DNA of 64,000 nucleotides from Aquibacillus kalidii (GCF_014280935.1 NZ_JACLZI010000036.1:407073-471072); one strand, 5' to 3'; shown: positions 11,325 through 20,684, counted from the first letter of the stretch. Translations and numbers: made by a program. Notes: a model not told the origin generated them from the letters alone.

Positions 11325-13076
11325 TCAATTTACAGCATCTAAAATTGCTTGTTTGTCTTGGTATTGAATGTCATAGATACGTTGATACGGTCCACCATTA
11401 TCCAACAATGTATCATGTGTTCCTCTTTCAACAATCTCACCGTCTTCGAGTACTAAAATTTCATCAGCATGCTTTAATGAAGAAATTCGATGAGCAATAA
11501 TAAAGGTGGTTCTATTTTTCATTACTTCCTTTAAAGCCTTTTGTATTTTAAACTCTGTTTCCATATCTACTGCAGATGTAGCATCATCCAACACTAAGAT
11601 ACTCGGATCAATTAGAATAGCGCGCGCAATGGCAATACGTTGTTTTTGACCACCCGATAACCCCATTCCTCTTTCACCCAACATGGTGTCATAGCCCTTA
11701 GGCATCTCCAAAATAAACTCATGGGCTTGCGCACGTTTAGCTGCAGCGATGATGTCATCCATACTGGCATTCGGGTTTCCATATGCAATATTTTCTTTTA
11801 TTGTTGTAGAAAATAAAAATGATTCTTGTAAAACAAAACCGATATTTTTACGTAATGTTTTAAGATCGTACTCACTTGTTGGTTTTCCATCAACTAACAC
11901 TTCACCTTTTTCCGGTTCATAAAAACGTGTGATAAGTTGTGTAATACTCGTTTTCCCTGCCCCTGTTGGACCAATCAGACCGATCACTTTACCAGGAGGT
12001 GCATCAAACGAAATATCTTTTAATGCAGAATCGTCATCCTCAATATATGTTAATGTGACATCATTAAATGTAATGTGCCCTTTGATTCGCTCTGGTACAA
12101 TCGCATCTTCACTTTCAACGATATCTTCGTCTGCTTCTAATATTTCTAATAGTCTTTCTCCAGATGCTTTTGCTTGTGAGAACATGTTAACGATAAAGCC
12201 TAAGTGCATAAGTGGTCCTAAAATATACGTAACCAAACTGAAAAAGGCTACCAATTCCCCTAAGCTAAGCGATCCTTCTATTACTAAATGTCCACCATAA
12301 ACTAACAGCGCAACCATACAAATATTCCCGATAAACTCCATAAACGGAAAATACTTAGCCCATATATTTGAAGTATTAATGTTTACTTCACGATAATTAT
12401 CATTATTAGATGTAAAACGATCAATTTCAAAATCTTCCTTAGAAAGTGATTTAACCGTGTTCATTCCACTTACATTTTCTTGAATTCTAGTATTTAACCG
12501 ACCAAGCGATTTACGAATGGTACGAAATGCCGGGTGTACTTTACGATCAAATCGATAAACCACAACGGCTAAAAATGGCATGGCAGCCATCGTAACAAGC
12601 GCTAAAGGAATGGAATAATAAAACATAACACTTAAACTAATTAAAATCAGCATTGATATTTTTAATAATTCCTTAAACCCAGCTGCAAGAAAAAACTTAA
12701 ACCCTTCCACATCCATGGTAAGTCGGGACATTAAATCTCCTGTTCTTGCATTATCATAATAAGTGAACGATAGTTTTTGGAGTTTCTTGTATAGTCCGTC
12801 TCTTAAGTCGTATACAGATTTCACACCAAATAAGTCCCCTAAGTATTGTTGAGAAAAGTTTGCTACCCCTTTAACAATCATAATAAGAATAAACCCGACT
12901 GATAAATATGGAATTAAAGAGTAATCCTCCGCTAACACCACATCATCAATGGTTATTTTCAAAATTACTGGGTATAAGACAGTTATACCTGTTACTAATA
13001 AGACAAAAAACAATGATGCAAAGAAATATTTGCGAAAAGGCCAATAATATTGTGCTAACTTTTTAAAGGTTTCCAA
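11325..13076 (-). CDS. Heterodimeric ABC multidrug-type exporter, subunit with degenerate Walker B
   Basis: 583-aa half-transporter and first gene of the pair. It has a membrane domain (about 15-300), Walker A GPTGAGKTS (369-377), a canonical signature LSGGQ (473-477), and Walker B ending VLDD, where D498 replaces the catalytic glutamate; H-loop IAHRISS is intact. One degenerate and one canonical ATP site is the mark of asymmetric exporters such as BmrCD. The start is TTG 13076 preceded by GGAGGAGGGTG. The gene is divergent from the mechanosensitive channel gene. Confidence 0.9.
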   Translation of the reverse strand: METFKKLAQYYWPFRKYFFASLFFVLLVTGITVLYPVILKITIDDVVLAEDYSLIPYLSVGFILIMIVKGVANFSQQYLGDLFGVKSVYDLRDGLYKKLQKLSFTYYDNARTGDLMSRLTMDVEGFKFFLAAGFKELLKISMLILISLSVMFYYSIPLALVTMAAMPFLAVVVYRFDRKVHPAFRTIRKSLGRLNTRIQENVSGMNTVKSLSKEDFEIDRFTSNNDNYREVNINTSNIWAKYFPFMEFIGNICMVALLVYGGHLVIEGSLSLGELVAFFSLVTYILGPLMHLGFIVNMFSQAKASGERLLEILEADEDIVESEDAIVPERIKGHITFNDVTLTYIEDDDSALKDISFDAPPGKVIGLIGPTGAGKTSITQLITRFYEPEKGEVLVDGKPTSEYDLKTLRKNIGFVLQESFLFSTTIKENIAYGNPNASMDDIIAAAKRAQAHEFILEMPKGYDTMLGERGMGLSGGQKQRIAIARAILIDPSILVLDDATSAVDMETEFKIQKALKEVMKNRTTFIIAHRISSLKHADEILVLEDGEIVERGTHDTLLDNGGPYQRIYDIQYQDKQAILDAVN

Positions 13077-13436
13077 ACTGTCACCCTCCTCCTGTTGTTT
13101 TTTTCGTAATTATAAATATATCGGGTTACGAAATAAATATCTACCCTTTTGCATTAATTTTTAGAAAAAACTTTTAATTTCTTTCATTCATATTAATTTA
13201 TAATTTCGCCTCGGATTATATGGTAATGATTCTCGCAAAACTTTTATTTTCCCAACTGTCAGTCTCTAAACTCAAAAAAAATATGCCATTTATGACCCTC
13301 TTAATAATTTATGAAACTAATTTGAATTAAATTAATAAAATGTCGTTTTATGTCCAATAAAAAAGGGAATGATTTGATTTAATGGACTAGTTTCTATTAT
13401 TATTACTCAAGAGCAAGGAAAGGAGACAAACAACTA
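13077..13436. other. Divergent intergenic region, ABC exporter and mscS-like gene
   Basis: 360 bp, A+T-rich, and must contain promoters for both divergent transcripts. I could not assign a convincing -35/-10 pair, operator or small gene. Confidence 0.5.
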
Positions 13437-14276
13437 ATGGATCTATTTAAAAACGGCTTAAACTTTGATATGTCAGAAATACTAGAAATTGTTATAAGTA
13501 AGGGGTTAAAAATCGCTTTATTAGTTATTGCTTTTCTTATCGTATCGCCGATAGGAAAGAAATTGATTACAGCGACGTTATCTAAAGCAAGCAGTAAAGA
13601 GAAAATAACGGAGGGAAGAGTTAAAACACTTGAAAAACTGTTATTGAATTTATACTCCTACACTCTAATCTTTATATTCGTCGTTATGTTATTCGGAATT
13701 TTCGGGTTACCATTAGGACCTTTACTAGCTGGTGCAGGTGTTCTTGGTTTAGCCATCGGGTTTGGTGCACAGGGATTAGTAAGTGATATTGTAACTGGAT
13801 TCTTTATCCTATTAGAAAGACAAATTGAAGTGGAAGAGTACGTGACAATAGGCCAGTATAACGGCATTGTCGAAGAAGTGGGACTAAGAACAACCAAAAT
13901 TCGAAGCTTTGACGGAACATTAAATTTCATTCCTAATCGCGATATTGCTGGCTTAAGTAACCATTCACGAGGAACGATGAGAGCTTTAGTTGATATAGGT
14001 ATTAGTTATGATGATAATATTGATAAAGCATTAGCTGTTCTCCAAAAGGTATGTGACGAGTTCAAAAACGATGAGCGCTTTGTGGAAGGACCTGATGTAC
14101 TAGGTGTGCAAGGGTTTGGGGCTTCCGAAGTAGTTTTAAGAGTACTAGGCCGAACTGAAAATATGCAACAATGGGCTGCTGAACGCGATATGCGTAAGCG
14201 AATTAAAGAGTCATTTGATGCTGAAGGAATAGAAATACCATTTCCACACCAAGTTAATATTACAAAGAATAGTTAA
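13437..14276 (+). CDS. ykuT: Small-conductance mechanosensitive channel, MscS family
   Basis: 279-aa membrane channel that opens on hypo-osmotic shock. It has three N-terminal helices; the third is the Gly/Ala-rich pore helix (GPLLAGAGVLGLAIGFGAQG, about 97-116). The cytosolic beta domain follows (EVGLRTTKIRSFDG, IPNRDI), then an alpha/beta vestibule. Neighbour ykuS supports equivalence to B. subtilis YkuT. Start ATG 13437 follows AAAGGAG (spacing 11). It is monocistronic with a terminator. Confidence 0.9.
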   Translation: MDLFKNGLNFDMSEILEIVISKGLKIALLVIAFLIVSPIGKKLITATLSKASSKEKITEGRVKTLEKLLLNLYSYTLIFIFVVMLFGIFGLPLGPLLAGAGVLGLAIGFGAQGLVSDIVTGFFILLERQIEVEEYVTIGQYNGIVEEVGLRTTKIRSFDGTLNFIPNRDIAGLSNHSRGTMRALVDIGISYDDNIDKALAVLQKVCDEFKNDERFVEGPDVLGVQGFGASEVVLRVLGRTENMQQWAAERDMRKRIKESFDAEGIEIPFPHQVNITKNS

Positions 14277-14280
14277 ACCG

Positions 14281-14314
14281 ATACCTTCTGGATAAATCCA
14301 GAAGGTATTTTTAT
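14281..14314 (+). terminator. Intrinsic terminator of ykuT
   Basis: ATACCTTCTGGA pairs with TCCAGAAGGTAT across a 4-nt loop and is followed by TTTTTATAT. Confidence 0.94.
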
Positions 14315-14325
14315 ATTATTCATGA

Positions 14326-14361
14326 GACTAAAAAAAGAAGAAAAGCAATAGCTTTCCTTCC
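14326..14361 (-). terminator. Intrinsic terminator of ykuS
   Basis: On the minus strand GAAGGAAAGC pairs with GCTTTTCTTC across a 4-nt loop, followed by seven T. Confidence 0.88.
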
Positions 14362-14372
14362 TCTATCTAGTC

Positions 14373-14615
14373 TTATTTAAGTCGGCTCTCTACAGCGTTA
14401 CATACTTCGTCAGCTGACAATCCATCTGCGTTTATGACAGATCCATCAAAGCTAGCTGTTTGAATTCCCATTACATTTTTATCTTGACCAGAAATGACAC
14501 AGCAATCACAGCCATTAACATCACTTTCTTGTCTTAGATCAACTGTTTCATACCCTTTTGCTTCAAGTGCGCCTTTAACATCAGATAAAGTTCCTTCTAC
14601 ACCGATACGTGTCAT
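14373..14615 (-). CDS. ykuS: YkuS, UPF0180 family protein
   Basis: 80-aa cytosolic protein of unknown function. The family pattern is complete: RIGVEG at the N-terminus, a central [11 protein letters not shown] with a Cys-x-Cys-Cys group (C37, C39, C40), VINADGLS and a C-terminal ESRLK. Start ATG 14615 follows GAGGAGG. It probably forms the end of the leftward dapH-dapL-ykuS direction. I can say nothing about its function beyond the conserved cysteines, which could bind metal or be redox active. Confidence 0.92.
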   Translation of the reverse strand: MTRIGVEGTLSDVKGALEAKGYETVDLRQESDVNGCDCCVISGQDKNVMGIQTASFDGSVINADGLSADEVCNAVESRLK

Positions 14616-14686
14616 CGTAAAACCTCCTCATATCAATTGGAATCTTCTTTAGAATTTGCAGAATGAAGAGGAGTTATTCATTTGAA

Positions 14687-15808
14687 TTAATATATTTGTC
14701 TAATTGTTTTTTCAACGACCTTTACACCAATAGATAAAGCCTCTTCCTTAGGCATTAATTTGGAATGATGTAACCCATTCGGAGAATCAACACCAAGCCA
14801 GAACATGAATCCCGGTATATCTTTTAAAAAGTAGCCGAAATCTTCACCTGTCATGGCAGCTTTAGCAGTATGATAGGTAATTTCCTTCTCCTGCTTAACT
14901 ATTTCTTCAAATTGCTTTACATATTTTTCTGAATTATAAACTTGGTAGTAGTTAGAACCATAGTCAACAGTTATTGAGCAGTCAAAACTAATCTCAAAGC
15001 CACGAATCATCTTTTCAAGCTGCTGCTTCAAATCGTCCATAACCAATGGATCTAATGTACGCATTGTACCCTCTAATCTTGCTGTTTCTGCAATTACATT
15101 TTGGACAAACCCACTTTCTAATTTACCTATTGTAATAACAGCACTTTCTAAAGGATCTATTCTCCTAGAGATAATTTGTTGTATTTGAGTTATAAAAGTA
15201 CTTCCAGCCACTACCATATCCTTTGTAAGATGCGGGTATGCTGCGTGGCCTCCTTTACCCAGGAAGTCAATAAACAATTCACTAGTGTTAGCAAATAGTA
15301 ATCCGGGCTTTGTTGAAACAGTACCCACAGGTAATTCAGGGGCAATATGTAGGGCTAAAATAACGTCCGGTTTCCATTCTAAAAATTCCTGAGATTGCAT
15401 TAAGGGAAGTGCTCCCCCCGGTCCTTCTTCAGCAGGTTGGAAGATAAACAGAACATGATCATTAATAGGTGATTTAGCAAGTTGTTCTAATACACCAAGT
15501 GCGATTGTCATGTGAAAATCATGTCCACATGCATGCATTTGTCCTACATGGTTCGATTGAAATGGATATCCTGTATCTTCCTTGATTGGAAGGCCATCAA
15601 TATCGGTACGATAACCAATTATTTTTGTTGGGCTTTTACCATGTACTTTTACTAGTATGCCTGTTCGCCATTGCTTAATAGTGATATTTTGTTGCTCAAA
15701 TGAAGCAATCACATTCAATAAGTACTTTTGTGTTTCATATTCCTGAAAACCTAACTCTGGTATTTGATGAAGATCTCTTCTAATTTTAACAAGTTTATTT
15801 GAAGTCAA
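14687..15808 (-). CDS. dapL: N-acetyldiaminopimelate deacetylase
   Basis: M20 metallopeptidase-type enzyme that deacetylates N-acetyl-LL-diaminopimelate, the last dedicated step of the acetyl branch toward meso-DAP and lysine. The 373 residues match YkuR of B. subtilis. Metal-binding motifs are visible: ACGHDFHM near residue 93, PAEEGPGGA near 129, the ALHIAPE segment and MTGEDFG near 322. The start is TTG 15808 behind GGAGGAGGG. It lies downstream of dapH, separated by 68 bp that contain a terminator-like hairpin, so readthrough would set the dapL level. Confidence 0.94.
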   Translation of the reverse strand: MTSNKLVKIRRDLHQIPELGFQEYETQKYLLNVIASFEQQNITIKQWRTGILVKVHGKSPTKIIGYRTDIDGLPIKEDTGYPFQSNHVGQMHACGHDFHMTIALGVLEQLAKSPINDHVLFIFQPAEEGPGGALPLMQSQEFLEWKPDVILALHIAPELPVGTVSTKPGLLFANTSELFIDFLGKGGHAAYPHLTKDMVVAGSTFITQIQQIISRRIDPLESAVITIGKLESGFVQNVIAETARLEGTMRTLDPLVMDDLKQQLEKMIRGFEISFDCSITVDYGSNYYQVYNSEKYVKQFEEIVKQEKEITYHTAKAAMTGEDFGYFLKDIPGFMFWLGVDSPNGLHHSKLMPKEEALSIGVKVVEKTIRQIY

Positions 15809-15841
15809 TTTGTTCCCTCCTCCTGAATCTTAGTTTAGTTT

Positions 15842-15872
15842 AAAAAAAGCAGGAGAAAACTCCCCTGCTTTA
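15842..15872 (-). terminator. Terminator-like hairpin between dapH and dapL
   Basis: On the minus strand AAAGCAGGGGAG-TTTT-CTCCTGCTTT is followed by TTTTT. It sits in the dapH-dapL gap and would partly uncouple the two genes. Confidence 0.88.
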
Positions 15873-15876
15873 ACGA

Positions 15877-16599
15877 TTACTCTTCATCTAATTTTCTGAG
15901 TGCTTGCATAATTTCTGTTTTTGATTTTGTTTTATCATCAATTTCCTTGATAACCTTTGCTGGTGTTCCTGCTACTACAGTATTAGGTGGAACATCTTTT
16001 GTTACAATGGCTCCAGCAGCTACAACAGCTCCTTCACCAACTCTTACTCCTTCAAGTACGACAGCGTTCGCTCCAATAACTACACCGTCCTCAATAACAA
16101 CCGGGCTTGCAGATGGTGGCTCAATAACTCCAGCTAGAACTGCCCCAGCACCAACGTGACAGTTTTTACCTACAGTTGCTCGTCCACCTAAGGTAGCATT
16201 CATATCAATCATTGTTCCTTCTCCTATAACAGAACCAATGTTAATGGATGCCCCCATCATAATTACAGAACCTTCACCTATTTCGACCTGATCACGAATA
16301 ATTGCACCAGGCTCAATACGAGCATTAATCCCTTTCAAATCTAATAATGGAATAGCAGAATTACGACGATCATTCTCGATCACATAATCACTTATTTGAC
16401 TTTCGTATGTATTTAGGACTTCTTTAATTTCTTTCCATTCACCAAAGATAACTCCTGTCTCTGTATCTACAAAATCTTTAACGGTTTCAGGAAACTTTAT
16501 TTCATTTAACTGGCTTCCTTTAATGTAAACCTTAACTGGTGTTGATTTTTTACTGTTTGAGATAAAAGAAATAATCTCGTTTGCATCCATCATTTTCAC
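15877..16599 (-). CDS. dapH: Tetrahydrodipicolinate N-acetyltransferase
   Basis: Acetylates tetrahydrodipicolinate with acetyl-CoA, committing it to the acetyl DAP branch. 240 residues: an N-terminal alpha/beta domain, then a left-handed beta-helix of hexapeptide repeats (IEPGAIIRD..., [39 protein letters not shown]). I start it at GTG 16599, because [12 protein letters not shown] matches the B. subtilis N-terminus and GGAGG lies 8 nt ahead; the longer ATG frame at 16620 runs through that binding site. With patA (23768) and dapL it completes the acetyl pathway. Confidence 0.95.
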   Translation of the reverse strand: MKMMDANEIISFISNSKKSTPVKVYIKGSQLNEIKFPETVKDFVDTETGVIFGEWKEIKEVLNTYESQISDYVIENDRRNSAIPLLDLKGINARIEPGAIIRDQVEIGEGSVIMMGASINIGSVIGEGTMIDMNATLGGRATVGKNCHVGAGAVLAGVIEPPSASPVVIEDGVVIGANAVVLEGVRVGEGAVVAAGAIVTKDVPPNTVVAGTPAKVIKEIDDKTKSKTEIMQALRKLDEE

Positions 16600-16679
16600 G
16601 TATATTTCCTCCAATAACATGTTTTCTCTACTTTACCAAAAATAAATACAAGGTGACAAGCATTATCAATTAGGTTTAA

Positions 16680-16708
16680 GCTCCTGGATGTAGATCAAGC
16701 ACAGGAGC
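16680..16708 (-). terminator. Weak hairpin downstream of darB
   Basis: GCTCCTG and CAGGAGC pair across a 15-nt loop about 10 bp after the darB stop. There is no good T-run, so termination is uncertain. Confidence 0.4.
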
Positions 16709-16718
16709 CCACTCGGTC

Positions 16719-17180
16719 TTATTCAGAAATACTTGTTTTATGCTTATTGATGTGAAGATTCTTATTTAATTGTTTTAAGATTGCTCTTCTTGTCAGTATT
16801 CCATCAAAAAAACCTTCATTATCCACAACACATACGAAAGGATAATTTATGACAGCTTTTAAACAAGTAAGAAAATCATCTTTTTTATTCAAACAAGGGA
16901 TATCCTGGTTCATTACTTCTTCTACTTTTTTAGTGGATAATTTTTCCATTTCGAATCGCTCTAGCCCTAAAACACTTTGCAGTATTTTAGTCTTCCCTAT
17001 TGTACCTTTGAATTTATAAGAAGAATCTAATACAGGAACAGCAGAATAACCTGATTGAACTAACACTAACAAGGCGTGCTCAAGCGGATTACCAATTTGA
17101 ACATGAGCCACTTTTTCTGACGAAATCATTAATTCTTCAGCAAGAATATCGGTCATTACTTTCTCTTCTACATTATTCAA
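16719..17180 (-). CDS. darB: CBS-pair protein DarB/CbpB, c-di-AMP receptor
   Basis: 153-aa protein made of two CBS motifs (about 14-70 and 82-140). KVAHVQIGNPLEHALLVLVQSGY and the GLERFEMEKLSTKKVEEVM hinge match B. subtilis YkuL (DarB), which binds c-di-AMP and, in its free form, activates the (p)ppGpp synthetase Rel and pyruvate carboxylase. The start is TTG 17180 with AAGGAG 9 nt upstream. Its place next to dapH follows the B. subtilis ykuL-ykuQ neighbourhood. The c-di-AMP role is known for the family, not shown here. Confidence 0.9.
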   Translation of the reverse strand: MNNVEEKVMTDILAEELMISSEKVAHVQIGNPLEHALLVLVQSGYSAVPVLDSSYKFKGTIGKTKILQSVLGLERFEMEKLSTKKVEEVMNQDIPCLNKKDDFLTCLKAVINYPFVCVVDNEGFFDGILTRRAILKQLNKNLHINKHKTSISE

Positions 17181-17388
17181 TTAAAACACTCCTTTTTTAG
17201 AGACGTAGAAGGAGCTTATCACGCTTTAAAAGTCCCACACATATTTTATCATAAATAACCTAGTTTAACCATCTGATAGTGTGGTCAACATTCACTTTTA
17301 TAGTAATTCTATCCATCTAAAAAAATTAAAAATGAATTCTAAAGTACAGGTCATAATAAACTTATCACTAAGAAAAGGGGATAAAAAC

Positions 17389-18024
17389 ATGACAACACAC
17401 ACCTATACAAAAAAAGAAGAATTCGTCCATGCGATTACACATGGCATAGGTGCTCTGTTTAGTCTAGTAGCTCTTGTATTGCTTATTTTTCATTCAAGCA
17501 TAAACGGGAGTAAATGGGATGTACTATCAGTAACTGTATTTGGAGTAACTATGTTTCTTATGTATCTTTCCTCAACGGTTTCCCACGGTCTACCTGAAGG
17601 AAAGTGGAAGGATCTATTTCAAATTTTCGATCATTCTTGTATATACATTTTTATTGCAGGATCCTATACACCCTTACTTTTAGGCCCTTTAAGAACAGAA
17701 TCCGGCTGGACTTTCTTTTGGATTGTGTGGGGAATCGCAATTGTTGGAGTAGCTTTTAAATTTTTTTACGTAAAAAAGTTCTTAGTTCTTTCAACTGTTT
17801 TCTATATATTAATGGGCTGGCTAATTGTCCTCGTATGGGAACCTTTATCAAGAGCATTTCCGCCAGATAGTTTAAACTATTTGATGATCGGTGGTATCTT
17901 TTATACAGTGGGATCGGTATTTTATGTTTGGCGAAAGTTTATCTATCATCATGCTGTTTGGCATTTATTCGTTATAGCTGGTTCTGTTTTTCACTTTTTT
18001 AGTTTTTTCTTCTACATTGGATAA
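17389..18024 (+). CDS. HlyIII/PAQR-type seven-helix membrane protein
   Basis: 211-aa integral membrane protein of the hemolysin III (PAQR, TrhA/YplQ) family. Family hallmarks are EEFVHAITHGIG at the N-terminus, SSTVSHG and FDHSCIYIFIAGSYTP in the middle, and the C-terminal HAVWHLFVIAGSVFHFF histidines, which in PAQR proteins bind zinc. I choose ATG 17389, which has AAAAGGGG just upstream; a longer frame opens at 17281 but has no binding site and adds non-conserved residues. The role is probably membrane homeostasis rather than haemolysis. Confidence 0.88.
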   Translation: MTTHTYTKKEEFVHAITHGIGALFSLVALVLLIFHSSINGSKWDVLSVTVFGVTMFLMYLSSTVSHGLPEGKWKDLFQIFDHSCIYIFIAGSYTPLLLGPLRTESGWTFFWIVWGIAIVGVAFKFFYVKKFLVLSTVFYILMGWLIVLVWEPLSRAFPPDSLNYLMIGGIFYTVGSVFYVWRKFIYHHAVWHLFVIAGSVFHFFSFFFYIG

Positions 18025-18047
18025 CTATATAAAGCTCATAATTTTTT

Positions 18048-18077
18048 CCCTACCTTATTAAAAGGTAGGATTTTTTT
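18048..18077 (+). terminator. Intrinsic terminator of the HlyIII-family gene
   Basis: CCTACCTT and AAGGTAGG pair across a 5-nt loop and are followed by seven T. Confidence 0.9.
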
Positions 18078-18151
18078 AGTTGTTTCATGTTTATTCTCTA
18101 ACAAAAAATGTTATAATACAACCCATGAACAACGCTGAAAGGTATGTGCCT

Positions 18152-19006
18152 ATGAACCGACGAACATTTTTAAAAAAGCTAATAACAAGTTCACTAGCAT
18201 TATTCGGATTAGGTGGCGGTACATATTATTATGCTCGGGAAATAGAGCCAGGTATGCTTACAATTAAAGAAGCAGATATAACATCACATAGGATCCCGAT
18301 TTCTTTTGATAATTTCAAAATTGTCCAATTCTCTGACACGCATATTGGATTCCATTATACGTTGGATCAGTTTGAAGAATTGGTAAACACCATTAATAAG
18401 CATAATCCAGATTGTGTAGTCTTTACAGGTGACCTTGTAGATCGGCCAGATCAGTTTAAATGGGACAACCGGATAATCAAATCTCTAAGCAATATAAATG
18501 CACCTTACGGGAAGTATTGGATTTATGGAAACCATGATCACGGTGGATATGGAACAGATATTATTAAAGAAGTAATGGACAAAAGTGATTTTGTCATGCT
18601 GAAAAACGCTAATACCAAAATTGATAATGGTCTAGACCGCTTCGTAATAGCTGGGTTAGATGACGTTATGCTAGGTGCTCCCAACCTTGATCATGCTTTA
18701 GAAGGTAGTAACCCGGAACTATTCACTTTGTTGCTCTGCCATGAACCAGACTATGCAGAGGTTGTGCAGCAATTTCCAGTTGATGTCCAATTATCGGGGC
18801 ACAGTCATGGAGGACAAGTACAAATTCCTTTTTTCGGTTATATCTATACCCCTACTTTAGCAGAAAGTTATGTGGAAGGTAAATATTCGGTTGGACTACA
18901 TCCCCTTCAATTGTACGTAAGTAGAGGGATAGGAACAACGCGACTACCTTATCGATTTCTATGCAAACCGGAACTAAATATTTATCGTCTAGCTCACGAT
19001 GATTAA
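18152..19006 (+). CDS. ykuE: Tat-exported metallophosphoesterase YkuE
   Basis: 284-aa calcineurin-like phosphoesterase. The N-terminus has a twin-arginine signal (NRRTFLKK then a hydrophobic stretch ending near residue 25), as expected for YkuE, a known substrate of the TatAyCy translocase in B. subtilis. Metal-site motifs in order are FSDTHIG, FTGDLVDR, YGNHDH, LCHEPDYAE and LSGHSHGGQ. I use ATG 18152, behind GAAAGG, which puts the RR motif three residues in; upstream in-frame starts add residues without a binding site. It acts at the cell wall side. It may be cotranscribed with the sco gene 29 bp downstream. Confidence 0.9.
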   Translation: MNRRTFLKKLITSSLALFGLGGGTYYYAREIEPGMLTIKEADITSHRIPISFDNFKIVQFSDTHIGFHYTLDQFEELVNTINKHNPDCVVFTGDLVDRPDQFKWDNRIIKSLSNINAPYGKYWIYGNHDHGGYGTDIIKEVMDKSDFVMLKNANTKIDNGLDRFVIAGLDDVMLGAPNLDHALEGSNPELFTLLLCHEPDYAEVVQQFPVDVQLSGHSHGGQVQIPFFGYIYTPTLAESYVEGKYSVGLHPLQLYVSRGIGTTRLPYRFLCKPELNIYRLAHDD

Positions 19007-19035
19007 TAATAAAAAGTAAACAAGGAGATATTCCC

Positions 19036-19605
19036 ATGAATAAACGGCTAAATCTAATGTTATTTGCACTTATACTATTTCTAGTAGCTTGTGGAAATGA
19101 ATACGAAGGAGACTTTTCTTTCGAAGTACAGGAATTTAACTATACAAACCAGGAGGGAGAAACGTTTAGTAGCTCTGAATTAGAAGGGAAGTTCTGGGTT
19201 GCAGATATGGTATTTACAAACTGTGATTCAGTTTGTCCACCTATGACTGCAAATATGGCTCGCCTACAAAAGAAACTGGCAGATGAAAATCTAGACGTAG
19301 AACTAGTATCTTTTTCTGTTGACCCCGACAATGACACACCAGAAAAATTAAAACAGTATAGCAAAGACCGTGGAGCAAGTTTTGATAATTGGAATTTGTT
19401 AACTGGTTATAAGCTAGAAGATATTAAAGAGTTTGCTATTAAATCCTTTAAAGCTCCAGTCGATAAAATAGCTGATTCAGATCAAATGGTGCACACTGTA
19501 TACTTTTACCTAGTATCACCAGACGGGAATGCTATTAAGAGATATGATGGTACAAAGGCTGCAGAAATGGACGAAATTGTTAAAGATATAAAAGAAATGA
19601 TGTAA
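19036..19605 (+). CDS. Sco1/SenC-type copper chaperone lipoprotein
   Basis: 189-aa thioredoxin-fold lipoprotein that helps build the CuA centre of cytochrome c oxidase. A signal peptide ends in the lipobox LVAC (C19). The copper ligands are the Cys pair in CDSVCP (about residues 64 and 68) and the His of DQMVHTVYF (about 155). It corresponds to B. subtilis YpmQ/BsSCO. Start ATG 19036 follows AAGGAGA. It sits 29 bp after ykuE and ends in a terminator. Confidence 0.93.
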   Translation: MNKRLNLMLFALILFLVACGNEYEGDFSFEVQEFNYTNQEGETFSSSELEGKFWVADMVFTNCDSVCPPMTANMARLQKKLADENLDVELVSFSVDPDNDTPEKLKQYSKDRGASFDNWNLLTGYKLEDIKEFAIKSFKAPVDKIADSDQMVHTVYFYLVSPDGNAIKRYDGTKAAEMDEIVKDIKEMM

Positions 19606-19608
19606 CAT

Positions 19609-19638
19609 AAAGAAGGAATCCTTTCCTTCTTTTTTTGT
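19609..19638 (+). terminator. Intrinsic terminator of the sco gene
   Basis: AAAGAAGGA and TCCTTCTTT pair across a 6-nt loop, followed by TTTT. Confidence 0.88.
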
Positions 19639-19710
19639 TATCTTATTGCGATTTATGCTAAGATTGTGTAAGATGTACATCATAATCTAAGAAAGGAGGT
19701 TACTGACAAG

Positions 19711-20193
19711 TTGAGTAGCAAACCCATTGATAATTTGGAAGAGCTGGCAAAAGCTATTTTTGTTGTTAATAAGCATGCCAAGACTGCTCCAAATCCACGT
19801 TATCTATATAACATGAAAAAGACAGCCATTAACAAATTACTTAAGGAAAAACAGGCTTCAAAAGTTGGGCTTCACTTTTCAGACCACCCCAAGTTAAGCC
19901 ATCAGCATTCTACACTTCTAGTGCAGGTAAGTAATTACTTTTTTCATATCCCACCTTCAAAAGAAGATTTTAAAATGATGAAACATTTAGGAAGTTTGGA
20001 TAGTAGTTATCGAAATCCTAAAACGCATATGTCACTTTCACAGGCAAAAAAAACTCTTTGCCTTTATTTAGACTGGGAATATCCTGAACCAATCAATAAG
20101 CGTGAAAATAGAAAACCTTACTCCTCTTCTTATTTCACTCCTTCGTCTTTAGGACATTTAAATGGATCACCATTTAAAAAGAGAAACTGGTAA
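19711..20193 (+). CDS. ykyB: YkyB family protein
   Basis: 160-aa basic cytosolic protein. NLEELAKAIFVVNKHAKTAPNP, VGLHFSDHPKLSHQ, YFFHIPPSKEDF and SYRNPKTHMSL match B. subtilis YkyB over most of its length. Function unknown. The start is TTG 19711 preceded by AAAGGAGG (spacing 11). The gene is monocistronic and ends at a bidirectional terminator shared with the small membrane protein on the other strand. Confidence 0.88.
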   Translation: MSSKPIDNLEELAKAIFVVNKHAKTAPNPRYLYNMKKTAINKLLKEKQASKVGLHFSDHPKLSHQHSTLLVQVSNYFFHIPPSKEDFKMMKHLGSLDSSYRNPKTHMSLSQAKKTLCLYLDWEYPEPINKRENRKPYSSSYFTPSSLGHLNGSPFKKRNW

Positions 20194-20222
20194 AAAAGTC
20201 GTATATACATACGACTTTTTTA
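20192..20222. terminator. Bidirectional terminator, ykyB and small membrane protein gene
   Basis: AAAAAAGTCGTA and TACGACTTTTTT pair across a 6-nt loop, with A-rich and T-rich flanks on both sides. Confidence 0.92.
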
Positions 20223-20223
20223 C

Positions 20224-20415
20224 TTAGTCATTTCGAATAATCAAATAGACAATTAAACCTAGAATCGGAAAAAATAGTGTACCAATTAATACAATAATGG
20301 CATATTCTTTACTATTCCCCTTCTCTATAGAATCTCTATAGGCCCATATACTTGTAATTATATTTAAAAAGAATAGTAAAAAAACGAATAACAAAATAGA
20401 AGATATTACAATCAT
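20224..20415 (-). CDS. Small two-helix membrane protein (PLDc_N-like)
   Basis: 63-aa protein with two membrane helices (about 2-24 and 38-60) and a short loop containing AYRDSIEKGNSKEY. The FPILGLIVYLII end resembles the phospholipase-D N-terminal membrane module, here without a catalytic part. ATG 20415 has AAGGAG 9 nt upstream. The frame can be extended to 20676, but that extension is translated from a GC-rich repeat and is rejected. Function unknown. Confidence 0.8.
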   Translation of the reverse strand: MIVISSILLFVFLLFFLNIITSIWAYRDSIEKGNSKEYAIIVLIGTLFFPILGLIVYLIIRND

Positions 20416-20571
20416 ATTGTCACACTCCTTTTCTGCTATGTATACGTTTATCCCCCCGTTTAGTTTCGAAAATTTCGGAATGAAAAATGCACAGGGTCTT
20501 ATGAAAAATTTTCTATAACTCTGCAGTAAGTAATTCTCTATGAACCTATAATGGGTGCGATCACTCGCTTC

Positions 20572-20684
20572 GGCAGAATACTCCGCTTTTCGTGGGCACG
20601 GCCTCAGCCTCCTCATCAGCAAAGAACGCTTCTTCCGGGGTCTTCGGACGCGTGCTGTTCCCACAGAAGTCTCCATATTCTGCC
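20572..20684 (-). repeat. GC-rich interspersed repeat, copy A
   Basis: 113-bp element bounded by a 9-bp perfect inverted repeat (GGCAGAATA, 20572-20580, with 20676-20684). Read on the minus strand it contains GGAGACTTCTGTGGGAACAGC-like, GACCCC, GAGGAGGCT and CACGAAAAGCG blocks, shared in order with copy B. It is much richer in G+C than the flanks. I recall very similar non-coding palindromic repeats from other Bacillaceae genomes; the name and function are unknown to me. Confidence 0.8.

Noticed and set aside
20416..20676. N-terminal extension of the small membrane protein gene (frame open to 20676)
   Set aside because: The extension is translated from repeat copy A and low-complexity sequence; ATG 20415 has a clear binding site and gives a complete two-helix protein.
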